Assembly: GCA_028279945.1 (NCBI GenBank)
Contig: JANQMT010000170.1
Location: 1 to 23,243, forward strand
From: JAKSCF01 sp028279945
GTDB taxonomy: Bacteria > Bacillota > Clostridia > Peptostreptococcales > JAAYPU01
Direction: 5' to 3'
DNA length: 23,243 nucleotides
Under the pieces are notes generated by a model. The model was not told the DNA's origin and ran no database searches. It worked only from the letters and a program-made list of their open reading frames with translations. Position 1 is the first letter of the stretch. Every line of letters starts with the position of its first letter. A program made the position numbers and the translations under genes. Shown one piece after another: positions 1-7,257 of this stretch.

Positions 1-1227
1 TAGTCCGCTTCTCAGCTTTGGTTCAAACCAAGTAGATTTTGGGGGCATTACTTTTCCTGCATCTGCTACGCCCATCAAATCCTCAATTGTGGTTGGATAC
101 ATAGAGAATGCTATTTTCATATCGTTATCGACTCTTCTTTCCAGTTCTTCCAATCCCCTTATGCCGCCTACAAAGTCAATTCTTTTGTCAGTACGTGGGT
201 TATTTATTCCTAAAATTGGATCCAGCAGATTGTTCTGTAATATGGATGCATCCAGTCGTTCTACTGCATCCTCAGTATTGTACGTCCCTTGTTTGGCTGT
301 TAATTCATACCATTTGTTATCTAAGTACATACCAAAGGTATGTTTTTCACTTGGCCTATATGGTCCACTGCCATCATACGCTTCTACATCAAATTTCTCA
401 GAGACTTTTTTCATAAATTCATCTATACTATATCCATTTAAATCCTTTACTACACGATTGTAATCCATGATAAACAAATCTTCATCCGGAAAAAGCACTG
501 ACATAAAATAGTTGAATGGTTCTCCTCCGATATAATCCTCTTTTTCTGCTCTTCTTTTTATCCCTACTTTTACTGAAGACGCTGAGCGATGATGTCCATC
601 AGCAATATACAAGCAATCCGTATCATTAAATATTTTCTCTATTTTTTTAACCAATTCTTCATCATCAATCTGCCAAGCGATATGTATAATTTCATCGTTA
701 CTTGTAAAGTGATACATTGGCCTATTCAATTTAATCCACTCATTAACAATTGTATTGATTGCATCATTCTTTCTATAAGTTAAAAAAATGGGTGCTGTAT
801 TGGCGTTACAGTAATCAAAATTATTAATTCTATCCTCTTCTTTTTCAGGTCGTGTAAATTCATGTTTCTTAATCACATCATTCAAGTAATCATCGATGGA
901 CGTACAGCCAACTAAACCGGTTTGTACTCTGCCCCACATGATTTGCCTATAAATATAGTATCTCGGCGTATTATCTTGGATTAAAATCTTGTCATTCACC
1001 ATTCGGTTTAAATTTTCTTTTGCTTTTTCATACACTTTTATATCATGAATATCTACTGTATCGTCTAAATCAATTTCCGATCTAACAACATGTAAAAAGG
1101 AATGTTCATTTCCTTTAGCCATCTCTTTTGCCTCTTCTCTATTCATGACATCATAGGGTAAAGAAGCAACCTTTTCGACAAACGCTTCATTTGCTCTAAT
1201 AGCTTTAAACGGTTTAAATATCACCAT
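1..1227 (-). CDS. DUF1015 family protein, C-terminus cut by window edge
   Basis: 409 codons are open to the window edge with no stop, so the 3' end lies outside. The start ATG at 1227 follows AGGAGGGG with a 7-base spacer; an ATG 4 bases upstream is out of frame and meets TGA at once. The protein matches the DUF1015 family (PF06245 as I recall), whose members are about 410-430 residues, so only a few residues are probably missing. The clearest motif is A209-D-G-H-H-R214. A DGHHR-like motif also occurs in ParB/sulfiredoxin-fold serine kinases, which is suggestive only. It lies 13 bp downstream of serA and is co-transcribed with it, so it shares the glycine riboswitch. A role in serine metabolism is inferred from this conserved neighbourhood; the activity is not established here. 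No signal peptide or membrane segment is seen. Confidence 0.88.
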   Translation of the reverse strand, partial: MVIFKPFKAIRANEAFVEKVASLPYDVMNREEAKEMAKGNEHSFLHVVRSEIDLDDTVDIHDIKVYEKAKENLNRMVNDKILIQDNTPRYYIYRQIMWGRVQTGLVGCTSIDDYLNDVIKKHEFTRPEKEEDRINNFDYCNANTAPIFLTYRKNDAINTIVNEWIKLNRPMYHFTSNDEIIHIAWQIDDEELVKKIEKIFNDTDCLYIADGHHRSASSVKVGIKRRAEKEDYIGGEPFNYFMSVLFPDEDLFIMDYNRVVKDLNGYSIDEFMKKVSEKFDVEAYDGSGPYRPSEKHTFGMYLDNKWYELTAKQGTYNTEDAVERLDASILQNNLLDPILGINNPRTDKRIDFVGGIRGLEELERRVDNDMKIAFSMYPTTIEDLMGVADAGKVMPPKSTWFEPKLRSGL

Positions 1228-1240
1228 ACCATTTCCCCTC

Positions 1241-2152
1241 CTAATTATAATAATGCTTAATGATTTCTACAATTTCTTTGCCAATTCTCAACTGACCCTC
1301 TTTTGTACTGGCTCCAATATGAGGCGTAACAGAGACTCTTGGATGTGCACACAACGCTTTGTTTTCTGTGGGTTCTTTTTCAAATACATCCACTGCAGCA
1401 GCTTCTACTTTGCCTGAGTCAAGTGCTTGAAGCAATGCATTTTCATCCACAACACCGCCTCTTGCAGTATTGATAAGATATACACCATCTTTCATGAGTT
1501 CAAACTCATTCTCTCCTATGACCGCGCCCCTCTCTTTGTTAAAAGGAACGTGTAAGGAAATAAAATCTGATGCTTTAAGCAGTTCCGTCAAAGGCAAATA
1601 TTCATATTCAGAATATCCATCTTTTGCTCCGGTTCTTGTCGTATAGATGACCTTCATCCCCAATGCATTTGCTCTCTTTGCAGTTTCTTTTGCAATTCTT
1701 CCAAAACCGATCAACCCAAGTGTTTTACCTGATAACTCAATGCCTTTGTAATCTTTCTTATTCCATTCTCCATTTCTCATCGTTATATTAGAAATAGGTA
1801 TGTATCTGGCTAATGCAAACATGTGTGCAATGGCTAATTCGGCAACCGATGCACTACTTGAATTCGGAGTATTGAATACTTTAATGCCGTTTTCACCAGC
1901 ATAAGAAACATCAATATTATCAACACCTACTCCTGCACGAATGATAAACTTTAATTTCTTCGTTTCTAAGGCTTCATCAATAATTTGTTTTCTTACTTTT
2001 GTTGCTGAGCGAACAATAATCCCATCATATTTTTTAACTTCTTCTTTCAATTTTTCCGGTTCAAAATATTGTTCTGTCAATTCATGTCCCATGCTTTTAA
2101 GCATTTTAGCTGCATTTTGGTCCATTCCGTCTGTCACTAATATTCTTGCCAT
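1241..2152 (-). CDS. serA: D-3-phosphoglycerate dehydrogenase, short form without ACT domain
   Basis: It oxidises 3-phosphoglycerate to 3-phosphohydroxypyruvate with NAD, the first step of serine synthesis, in the cytoplasm. The 303-residue protein has the D-2-hydroxyacid dehydrogenase layout: the substrate-side motif RAGVGVDNID at 72-81, the NAD-binding GFGRIA at 149-154, catalytic R231 (in NTARGG), E260 (DVFEKEP) and H278 (TPHIG). It stops just after the catalytic domains, so it lacks the C-terminal ASB and ACT domains that give serine feedback in longer forms. The ATG at 2152 is preceded by GGAGG about 9 bases upstream. The 5' leader of roughly 370 bases holds a tandem glycine riboswitch and terminator, so control is probably by glycine at the RNA level. 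No serC or serB is visible in the window. Another hydroxyacid substrate is possible, but the DUF1015 partner favours SerA. Confidence 0.9.
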   Translation of the reverse strand: MARILVTDGMDQNAAKMLKSMGHELTEQYFEPEKLKEEVKKYDGIIVRSATKVRKQIIDEALETKKLKFIIRAGVGVDNIDVSYAGENGIKVFNTPNSSSASVAELAIAHMFALARYIPISNITMRNGEWNKKDYKGIELSGKTLGLIGFGRIAKETAKRANALGMKVIYTTRTGAKDGYSEYEYLPLTELLKASDFISLHVPFNKERGAVIGENEFELMKDGVYLINTARGGVVDENALLQALDSGKVEAAAVDVFEKEPTENKALCAHPRVSVTPHIGASTKEGQLRIGKEIVEIIKHYYN

Positions 2153-2254
2153 AACTTTTTTCCTCCTTCATTCATCCAATTTTTATAATAACTGACTTTT
2201 ATATGCTCTCGTGATAGGTTAAATGTTGCATTTTTCAGAATATTCTAAAATATA

Positions 2255-2304
2255 TAAAAAAACAGGGAACAAGAAGCATATAAAATATACTAATTGTTCC
2301 CTGT
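2255..2304 (-). terminator. Intrinsic terminator of the glycine riboswitch
   Basis: An 11-bp perfect stem (ACAGGGAACAA with TTGTTCCCTGT, 2294-2304 and 2262-2272) is followed on the minus strand by a run of T at 2256-2262. The 5' arm of the stem contains CAGGG, which is also the 3' strand of the aptamer 2 P1 helix. The two structures are therefore mutually exclusive: ligand-stabilised P1 should prevent the terminator and turn serA on. Confidence 0.9.
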
Positions 2305-2495
2305 CCGCTTGACCTGAAAGTTTCTTCTTTAAAATATAACCCTATAACAAAGAATTACTTCTTCGGTATTCCTTTTCGGAAATTCTCCAGGGGTGTGTCA
2401 GATTACTGTACAAAACCTGAAAGCTTCGGAATAGGCTATTAGCACTTCCTATTCCTTTCTTCTCCGGTTACTCTCGAAGAGTATCTCCAACAATC
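2299..2495 (-). ncRNA. Tandem glycine riboswitch (two aptamers)
   Basis: Two glycine aptamers lie in series on the minus strand. Aptamer 1 spans about 2401-2495: P1 pairs GATTGTTG with CAGTAATC (two G-U pairs), then the hairpin TACTCTTCGAGAGTA, the ACCGGAGAAG core and the CTTTCAGG core. A 7-base linker follows. Aptamer 2 spans about 2299-2393: P1 pairs CCCTG with CAGGG, then the hairpin TTTCCGAAAAGGAA, the core ACCGAAGAAGTAA, and AAACTTTCAGG followed by GGACAG. These are the conserved elements of the gcvT-type glycine riboswitch. The element sits between a promoter and serA, with a terminator built from the end of aptamer 2, so it reads as a transcriptional ON switch. Confidence 0.93.
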
Positions 2496-2527
2496 ATCAT
2501 TCACCGATATTCACTTTTACTATCTTC

Positions 2528-2556
2528 ATTGTATTATACCCTTATTGAAACGTCAA
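2528..2556 (-). promoter_or_regulatory. Sigma-A type promoter for riboswitch-serA-DUF1015
   Basis: On the minus strand TTGACG (2551-2556) is followed after 17 bases by TACAAT (2528-2533). A second -10-like TATAAT overlaps at 2533-2538. A start near 2521 would leave about 25 bases before aptamer 1. The rest of the 2153-2690 gene-free stretch holds the riboswitch, terminator and serA ribosome binding site; 2557-2690 shows only AT-rich sequence. Confidence 0.7.
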
Positions 2557-2690
2557 GACTTATTGCCATAATGTGTCAATGTTTTATAATTGTCGAAGTA
2601 AGCAAAACATCATAAAAATTTAATGTTCTTGCTTTTTTTAAAGCTAAAGGAATTTTATAATTTTTATACCTGCATTCATCAACTCAAAGC

Positions 2691-2903
2691 CTATATACTC
2701 ATTAACTCATCTCTTATGACATTTATCTGCTCATCGCTGACTTTTCCTTTTGCCATAGCCATGATTTCACTAAGCTTTTTTCTTTTGAACACATTTACTA
2801 ACGGATGTCGAAGCAGATTACCAAAATACTTTTCTAAAACAGCTCTGCCTTGTTTATCTTCAAGAACTTCTTGTAATGTACTATCCATTGAAAATCTTCC
2901 CAT
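2691..2903 (-). CDS. Small helical protein of unknown function (70 aa)
   Basis: A 70-residue soluble protein, probably mostly helical. The ATG at 2903 follows AAAGGGAGAG at good spacing. The pattern FSMDSTLQEVLED...AVLEKYFG...HPLV...KLSEIMAMAKGKVSDEQINVIRDEL resembles a short domain (a -TL-E-L-D---AVLEK- helix, then a KLS-E helix pair) that I recall as a standalone clostridial protein and as a C-terminal tail on some glycoside hydrolases and esterases; this is memory, not a search. It has no cysteine and no signal peptide. It sits alone between the terminator of the large sugar operon and the serA promoter, on the same strand as both, so it may be its own transcript. No clear terminator follows it. 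Confidence 0.6.
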   Translation of the reverse strand: MGRFSMDSTLQEVLEDKQGRAVLEKYFGNLLRHPLVNVFKRKKLSEIMAMAKGKVSDEQINVIRDELMSI

Positions 2904-3029
2904 TCAACTCTCCCTTTCTAAATTCTATATATAATATTACCTAATTGATTAATATTGCTTTCAACACATTTTATGCAGAAATATCTGAATCTGTTTAGAA
3001 ATTGATCTAAAAAAATAAGAGAATTCTCA

Positions 3030-3078
3030 AAAACCACAAAAGAACCTTCTGAATACCTGAGTATCTTTTGAAGGTTCT
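3030..3078 (-). terminator. Rho-independent terminator of the 16-gene operon
   Basis: Inverted repeat AGAACCTTC / GAAGGTTCT (3041-3049 and 3070-3078) with a loop of about 20 bases. On the minus strand the stem runs into TTTTGTGGTTTTT. It lies about 70 bp after the stop of the last operon gene at 3149, so it is placed to end the long transcript. Confidence 0.75.
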
Positions 3079-3148
3079 TCTTAGTGGGGGAGAAAGTTAA
3101 AATGAAAAATAAAGCATGGATCAGATAAACAAATCTTTACTTATTTCA

Positions 3149-3799
3149 TCATTTGGGCTTCACTTGTCCGTAGACCTTAAATTTAGAAGCCATTAATGTC
3201 ATTTCTTCATCGGAAAGAATAAATGGCTCTCCTACACATTTTGCTCTGTAAAACATTTCTGCACAAAACTCTATTTCTTCAGCTGTGTTAAATGCATTTG
3301 GAAGGTCCACCGAAACTGCTAAGAGCCCATGATTTGCCAATAATACTGCATTTCTGTCTTTCATGGCCTCAAAAGCATTTTCTGCTAAAGCTTGAGTGCC
3401 AAAGGTTGCATACTCAGCACATCTTACATCCTTACCCGCAAGTGCTATCAAGTAATGGCTGGCAGGGATGGACCAATGCAGACAGGCTAATACACCTGAA
3501 AACATAGAATGGCAATGAACAACTGAATTACAATCATCCCGCCGTTCATAAAATATTTTATGTAGAAGGTATTCACTGGAAGGCTTTCTTTTACCCTCTA
3601 TCGTATTGCCCTCCAAATCTAAAATCACAACATCTTCAGGCTTTGTCTTATAGTAGTCCAACCCGCTTGGACTGATGGCCATTATTTTTTCTTCTCTGTT
3701 GAATATGCTTATATTGCCGCCTGTCCCCGTGGTTAGTCCATGTTCAATCAGTTTTATGGAATATTCAACGATGGCTTCTCTTTCATCTTGCATTAACAT
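3149..3799 (-). CDS. Class II aldolase, FucA-like sugar-phosphate aldolase
   Basis: A 216-residue zinc-dependent class II aldolase of the FucA/AraD/adducin family. All aldolase residues are present: the phosphate loop TGTGGNIS (24-31), SPSG (43-46), E76 in PSSE (the catalytic Glu of FucA), and zinc ligands H95, H97 and H157 (HCH, NHG). Having Glu rather than Asp at 76 points to C-C bond cleavage rather than epimerisation. Known members split L-fuculose 1-phosphate or pentulose 1-phosphates into DHAP and an aldehyde. The start is ATG 3799 (AGGAG 10 bases upstream) or TTG 3802 (7 bases); both overlap the 3' end of araB by 17-20 bp, so translation is coupled. It is the last operon gene. The exact substrate is not readable; a ketose 1-phosphate made by one of the operon kinases is the likely one, with glycolaldehyde as a possible product. 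Confidence 0.88.
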   Translation of the reverse strand: MLMQDEREAIVEYSIKLIEHGLTTGTGGNISIFNREEKIMAISPSGLDYYKTKPEDVVILDLEGNTIEGKRKPSSEYLLHKIFYERRDDCNSVVHCHSMFSGVLACLHWSIPASHYLIALAGKDVRCAEYATFGTQALAENAFEAMKDRNAVLLANHGLLAVSVDLPNAFNTAEEIEFCAEMFYRAKCVGEPFILSDEEMTLMASKFKVYGQVKPK

Positions 3800-5468
3800 C
3801 AAGTACACTCTCCTTTATCTTTTTAAGCTTTTTCATCACATTATTTTCGCCTCTGCCAAAATAATCGTGTAATTTTTTATATTCTTGATAAAGCTTTTGG
3901 TAAGTTACGACATTCTTTTGGATAGGGCTGTAATACTTTTCTTTTACTTTACCCATATTTTTAGCTGCCGTATAGATATCGTCATATCCACCTCTCTCTT
4001 TTCCTGCTGCTACAGCCGCATATATGGCTGAGCCCAAAGCAGGTGTTTGAGGTGAAGCTGCAATTTTTATATCCATATTGGTTATATCAGAATATATCTG
4101 CATCATCAACTGATTTTTTTCTGCAATCCCGCCGGCTGCGTATAGTTCCTGAACAGGTACACCATATTCTTTAAAGGTTTCTACGATCATTTTTGTACCA
4201 AAAGCAGTAGCTTCTATGAGAGCTCTGTAAATTTCTTCCGGTTTGGTCATTAAAGTCATACCGATGATCAAGCCTGTTAAGTCTACATCTACCAATACCG
4301 AGCGGTTTCCATTCCACCAATCCAATGCCAAAAGCCCCGATTCACCGGGTTTTAATTTTGCAGCTTTTTCATCCAGTAACGTAAATCGATTAATCCCTCT
4401 CTCTTTTGCTTCTTTTTCATATGATTCGGGTACACAATTCTCAGTCAACCACTGAAAATGATCGCCTACACAAGACTGCCCTGCTTCATAACCGTAATAT
4501 CCGGAGATAATACCATCTTCCACAACACCACACATACCGGGTACAATGGCCTCTTTTTCTCCCAGCATCATATGACAGGTAGAGGTCCCCATGATCATGA
4601 GCATTTTTCCCGGCTCTGTAATCCCCACTGCCGGCACAGCCGCATGGGCATCCCCTATCCCCACAGCCACAATCGTACCTTCTTTTAATCCGGTTAACCC
4701 GGCAGCCTCTTTTGTAACCTGGCCGGCTGCACTGCCTAAAGGATATACAATGGGATTAAATTTTTCTTCTATAACATTTTCTAACTTTGGATGCAGGTCC
4801 TTAAAAAAAGCTTTAGAGGGAAATCCTTCTTTTTTATGCCATATAGCTTTATAACCTGCCGTACAGCTGTTTTTTCTTTCTACACCTGTAAGCTGCATCG
4901 TTGCCCAATCCGCCAGCTCCATGAATTTAGCAGTATCATCATACAGCTTTGGATCTTCTTCAAGTATTTGCCATATCTTAGGAAACATCCATTCCGATGA
5001 GATCTTGCCGCCGTATCTTTTTAGAAATGCTTCTCCTCTCTTTTCTGCTGTTTCATTTAATTCATTGGCTTTATCCTGAGCAGCATGGTGTTTCCACAGC
5101 TTAACATAACTATGAGGGTTGGTTTTATATTTTTCCTGAAAGCAAAGCGGTTTACCTTTTTCATCTACAGGAAGCATGGTACATTCTGTAAAGTCAATAC
5201 ATACACCAATGACATCTTCATTGCAGATACCTGTTTTGTCAAATATCTCAGGGATGATATTTTCCAATGCATCCATGTAGTCTTGTGGATGCTGAAGTGC
5301 AAAGTCCGGCTTTAATTTCGTTTTCTCATCGGGAAGAAAAGTATCCATAACACCATGAGGATATTCATAAAGAGCGGTTGATACTTCTTCTCCTGTATGA
5401 ACATCCACCAAGAGTGCTCTGGCCGATAACGTTCCATAATCTATGCCGATTGCATATTTTGCACCCAT
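3783..5468 (-). CDS. araB: Ribulokinase, FGGY family
   Basis: It phosphorylates ribulose (classically L-ribulose) with ATP to the 5-phosphate. Its 561 residues match the usual AraB length of about 560. Visible motifs are the N-terminal GIDYGTLSARAL nucleotide fold (8-19), D273 as catalytic base in GIGDAHAA, GTSTCHM (294-300), and ALDWWNGNRS near 385, all typical of AraB rather than XylB. ATG 5468 follows AGGAGGG with 5 bases between, and that SD lies inside the last codons of the gene before it, whose stop is 1 bp away. AraB enzymes are known to accept D- and L-ribulose and, weakly, ribitol and L-arabitol, so the substrate need not come from arabinose. No araA is present in the window, which is unusual for an araB-araD pair. 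Confidence 0.92.
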   Translation of the reverse strand: MGAKYAIGIDYGTLSARALLVDVHTGEEVSTALYEYPHGVMDTFLPDEKTKLKPDFALQHPQDYMDALENIIPEIFDKTGICNEDVIGVCIDFTECTMLPVDEKGKPLCFQEKYKTNPHSYVKLWKHHAAQDKANELNETAEKRGEAFLKRYGGKISSEWMFPKIWQILEEDPKLYDDTAKFMELADWATMQLTGVERKNSCTAGYKAIWHKKEGFPSKAFFKDLHPKLENVIEEKFNPIVYPLGSAAGQVTKEAAGLTGLKEGTIVAVGIGDAHAAVPAVGITEPGKMLMIMGTSTCHMMLGEKEAIVPGMCGVVEDGIISGYYGYEAGQSCVGDHFQWLTENCVPESYEKEAKERGINRFTLLDEKAAKLKPGESGLLALDWWNGNRSVLVDVDLTGLIIGMTLMTKPEEIYRALIEATAFGTKMIVETFKEYGVPVQELYAAGGIAEKNQLMMQIYSDITNMDIKIAASPQTPALGSAIYAAVAAGKERGGYDDIYTAAKNMGKVKEKYYSPIQKNVVTYQKLYQEYKKLHDYFGRGENNVMKKLKKIKESVLDVNAR

Positions 5469-5469
5469 T

Positions 5470-6513
5470 CTATCCCTCCTTTAATAGAACATCTTTGTTG
5501 ATTAAATTTTTGACTTCTTTTCCTTCAATAAATGATCTTAAATCTTCTGCCATTATTTTAGCAGAGATATGCGCCGCATTTCTTGAAGATCCTGCTATAT
5601 GATTGGTCAATGTGACATTTTCCAGCTTTAATATTGGATTATCCGGCTCAATAGGTTCCACTTCAAAAGTATCAAGGGCCGCTCTTGCGATGATGCCTTG
5701 GGTTAAAGCGCTGTATAGATCTTCATAATTGACAAGAGGTCCCCTGGCTGTATTGACCAGTATGGCTGAGTTTTTCATTTTTTTAAACAGCTCCATATTA
5801 ACCATACCTGTGGTTTCGGGTGTTACTCTCATATGAAGAGAAATAATATCCGATTCACTCAATAAGGTATCTAAATTCACTAATTTTGCATTGGTACTGC
5901 CGACTTGGGTGATATAAGGGTCGTAAACCAATACCTGACAGCCAAACCCCCTCAAATATTGACATACTTTTGCTCCAATATTACCATACCCCATAAGTCC
6001 TATTACCTTGCTGGAAAGCTCAAATTCACTTTTTTCATATATATAGTAATCGTCTATCCATTTCCCTTGTCTCACCGTCTCAAAGCTTCTGGCAATATTT
6101 CTGGTTTCAGCAATAAACAGCCCTATTGTAAATTCCGCTGCTGCCGTAGAATTTCTTCCCGGCGTATTGAAAACAGGTATGTTTAATCTGCTTGCTGCCT
6201 CTATATTAATATTAACAGCTCCGCCTCTTGTAACGGATATGGATTTTAATTTTTTCCCATGGTCCATAACTTTTTGCGTTATGGGTGATGTATGGACCAC
6301 TAAATGGTTGACATCTGCTATCCTAGCTATTATATCATCTTCACTGCCTACGTACTCTGTTATTTCCCCATCACTATATTGAAGGGGTGTAACAGGAAAG
6401 TCTACAGCATAATTTTCTATTTCAAGATCATCCATATGGCCTAATTGCTCTCTTAATGCAGATTCCACAACTTCTTTTTTTATAAACAAATCGGTTATGG
6501 TCAATATCTTCAT
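5470..6513 (-). CDS. D-isomer-specific 2-hydroxyacid dehydrogenase
   Basis: A 347-residue NAD(P)-dependent 2-hydroxyacid dehydrogenase. The Rossmann motif is GYGNIG (175-180), and the catalytic triad is R257 (NTARGP), E286 (DTFEVEP) and H305 (TNHIAGSS). The N-terminal half is longer and more diverged than in SerA. It sits between araD (15 bp) and araB (1 bp), so it belongs to the sugar operon, not to serine synthesis. The substrate is not evident. Family members reduce glyoxylate, hydroxypyruvate or aldonate-derived 2-keto acids; in this operon it could handle a 2-carbon or 4-carbon acid made after aldol cleavage, which is inference. TNHIA instead of the common TPHIG next to the catalytic His is a small oddity that keeps the His. 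Confidence 0.87.
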   Translation of the reverse strand: MKILTITDLFIKKEVVESALREQLGHMDDLEIENYAVDFPVTPLQYSDGEITEYVGSEDDIIARIADVNHLVVHTSPITQKVMDHGKKLKSISVTRGGAVNINIEAASRLNIPVFNTPGRNSTAAAEFTIGLFIAETRNIARSFETVRQGKWIDDYYIYEKSEFELSSKVIGLMGYGNIGAKVCQYLRGFGCQVLVYDPYITQVGSTNAKLVNLDTLLSESDIISLHMRVTPETTGMVNMELFKKMKNSAILVNTARGPLVNYEDLYSALTQGIIARAALDTFEVEPIEPDNPILKLENVTLTNHIAGSSRNAAHISAKIMAEDLRSFIEGKEVKNLINKDVLLKEG

Positions 6514-6528
6514 CTTATTTCTCCTTAT

Positions 6529-7242
6529 TCATCTCTGTCCGTAAGTCGCATTTTTTCCATGTTTTCTTAGGTAATGTTTATCCATCAGCACATCTTGAAT
6601 CTTGGTGATGTCCCTGTTGATGGAAATCGTCAAATGTGCCATTTTGGCCAGTTCCTCTAAAACGACGCTGTTATGAACAGCATCATTTGCGTCTTTTCCC
6701 CAGGTAAAAGGTCCATGATTGGCAACTAACACGCCGGGTACGGATTTATAGTCTTTTTTGTTCATGGCTCTCACAATGACTTTTCCAGTGTTGCGTTCAT
6801 AGTCACTATTGATTTCTTCAGGTGTCAACTCCGGCGTGCAAGGTATTTCATTATAAAAATAATCGCCATGAGTCGTACCATAGCATTCAATCTTTCTTTT
6901 TGCTTGAGCCCAAGCTGTGGCATAGGTTGAATGGGTATGCACCACACCGCCGATATGGGTGAATGCTCTGTACAATTCTAAATGGGTAGGTGTGTCTGAT
7001 GAAGGATTGTAGTCGCCTTCTACGATGTTGCCTTCCAAATCTAAAACAACCATTCGATTAGGTGTCAATTGATCATAAGCAACACCACTGGGCTTGATGA
7101 CTACAATTTCTGCCTCTCTGTTGATACCGCTGACATTTCCCCATGTATAAATGACTAATTTTTTTGCCTGTAATTCCAGATTCGCTTCACACACTTCTTG
7201 CTTAAGTTGATCTACTCTTTGTTTGTCTAAAACTTTTATCAC
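6529..7242 (-). CDS. araD: L-ribulose-5-phosphate 4-epimerase
   Basis: It interconverts L-ribulose 5-phosphate and D-xylulose 5-phosphate by a retro-aldol/aldol mechanism. The 237-residue protein carries D83 in PSSDTPTH (Asp where aldolases have Glu), zinc ligands H102, H104 and H176, D127 in GTTHGDYFY and Y234 in TYGQ, the residues that define the epimerase branch. I chose GTG 7242: AGGTGA lies 6 bases upstream, whereas the in-frame TTG at 7248 would directly abut that site. The gap to the AraM-type gene upstream is 15 bp. It is paralogous to the class II aldolase at 3149, but the two differ at the diagnostic Glu/Asp, so they are not redundant. It gives the operon an exit into the pentose phosphate pathway at xylulose 5-phosphate. 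Confidence 0.92.
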   Translation of the reverse strand: MIKVLDKQRVDQLKQEVCEANLELQAKKLVIYTWGNVSGINREAEIVVIKPSGVAYDQLTPNRMVVLDLEGNIVEGDYNPSSDTPTHLELYRAFTHIGGVVHTHSTYATAWAQAKRKIECYGTTHGDYFYNEIPCTPELTPEEINSDYERNTGKVIVRAMNKKDYKSVPGVLVANHGPFTWGKDANDAVHNSVVLEELAKMAHLTISINRDITKIQDVLMDKHYLRKHGKNATYGQR

Positions 7243-7257
7243 TATCAATCACCTTTT

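Noticed and set aside
89..463. Plus-strand open frame of 124 codons near the left edge
   Set aside because: It is antisense to the DUF1015 gene, whose frame is open for 409 codons and has a good start.
2299..2495. T-box or SAM leader as an alternative for the serA leader
   Set aside because: There is no T-box core sequence and no SAM-I core; both copies of the ACCGAAG and CTTTCAGG glycine aptamer cores are present.
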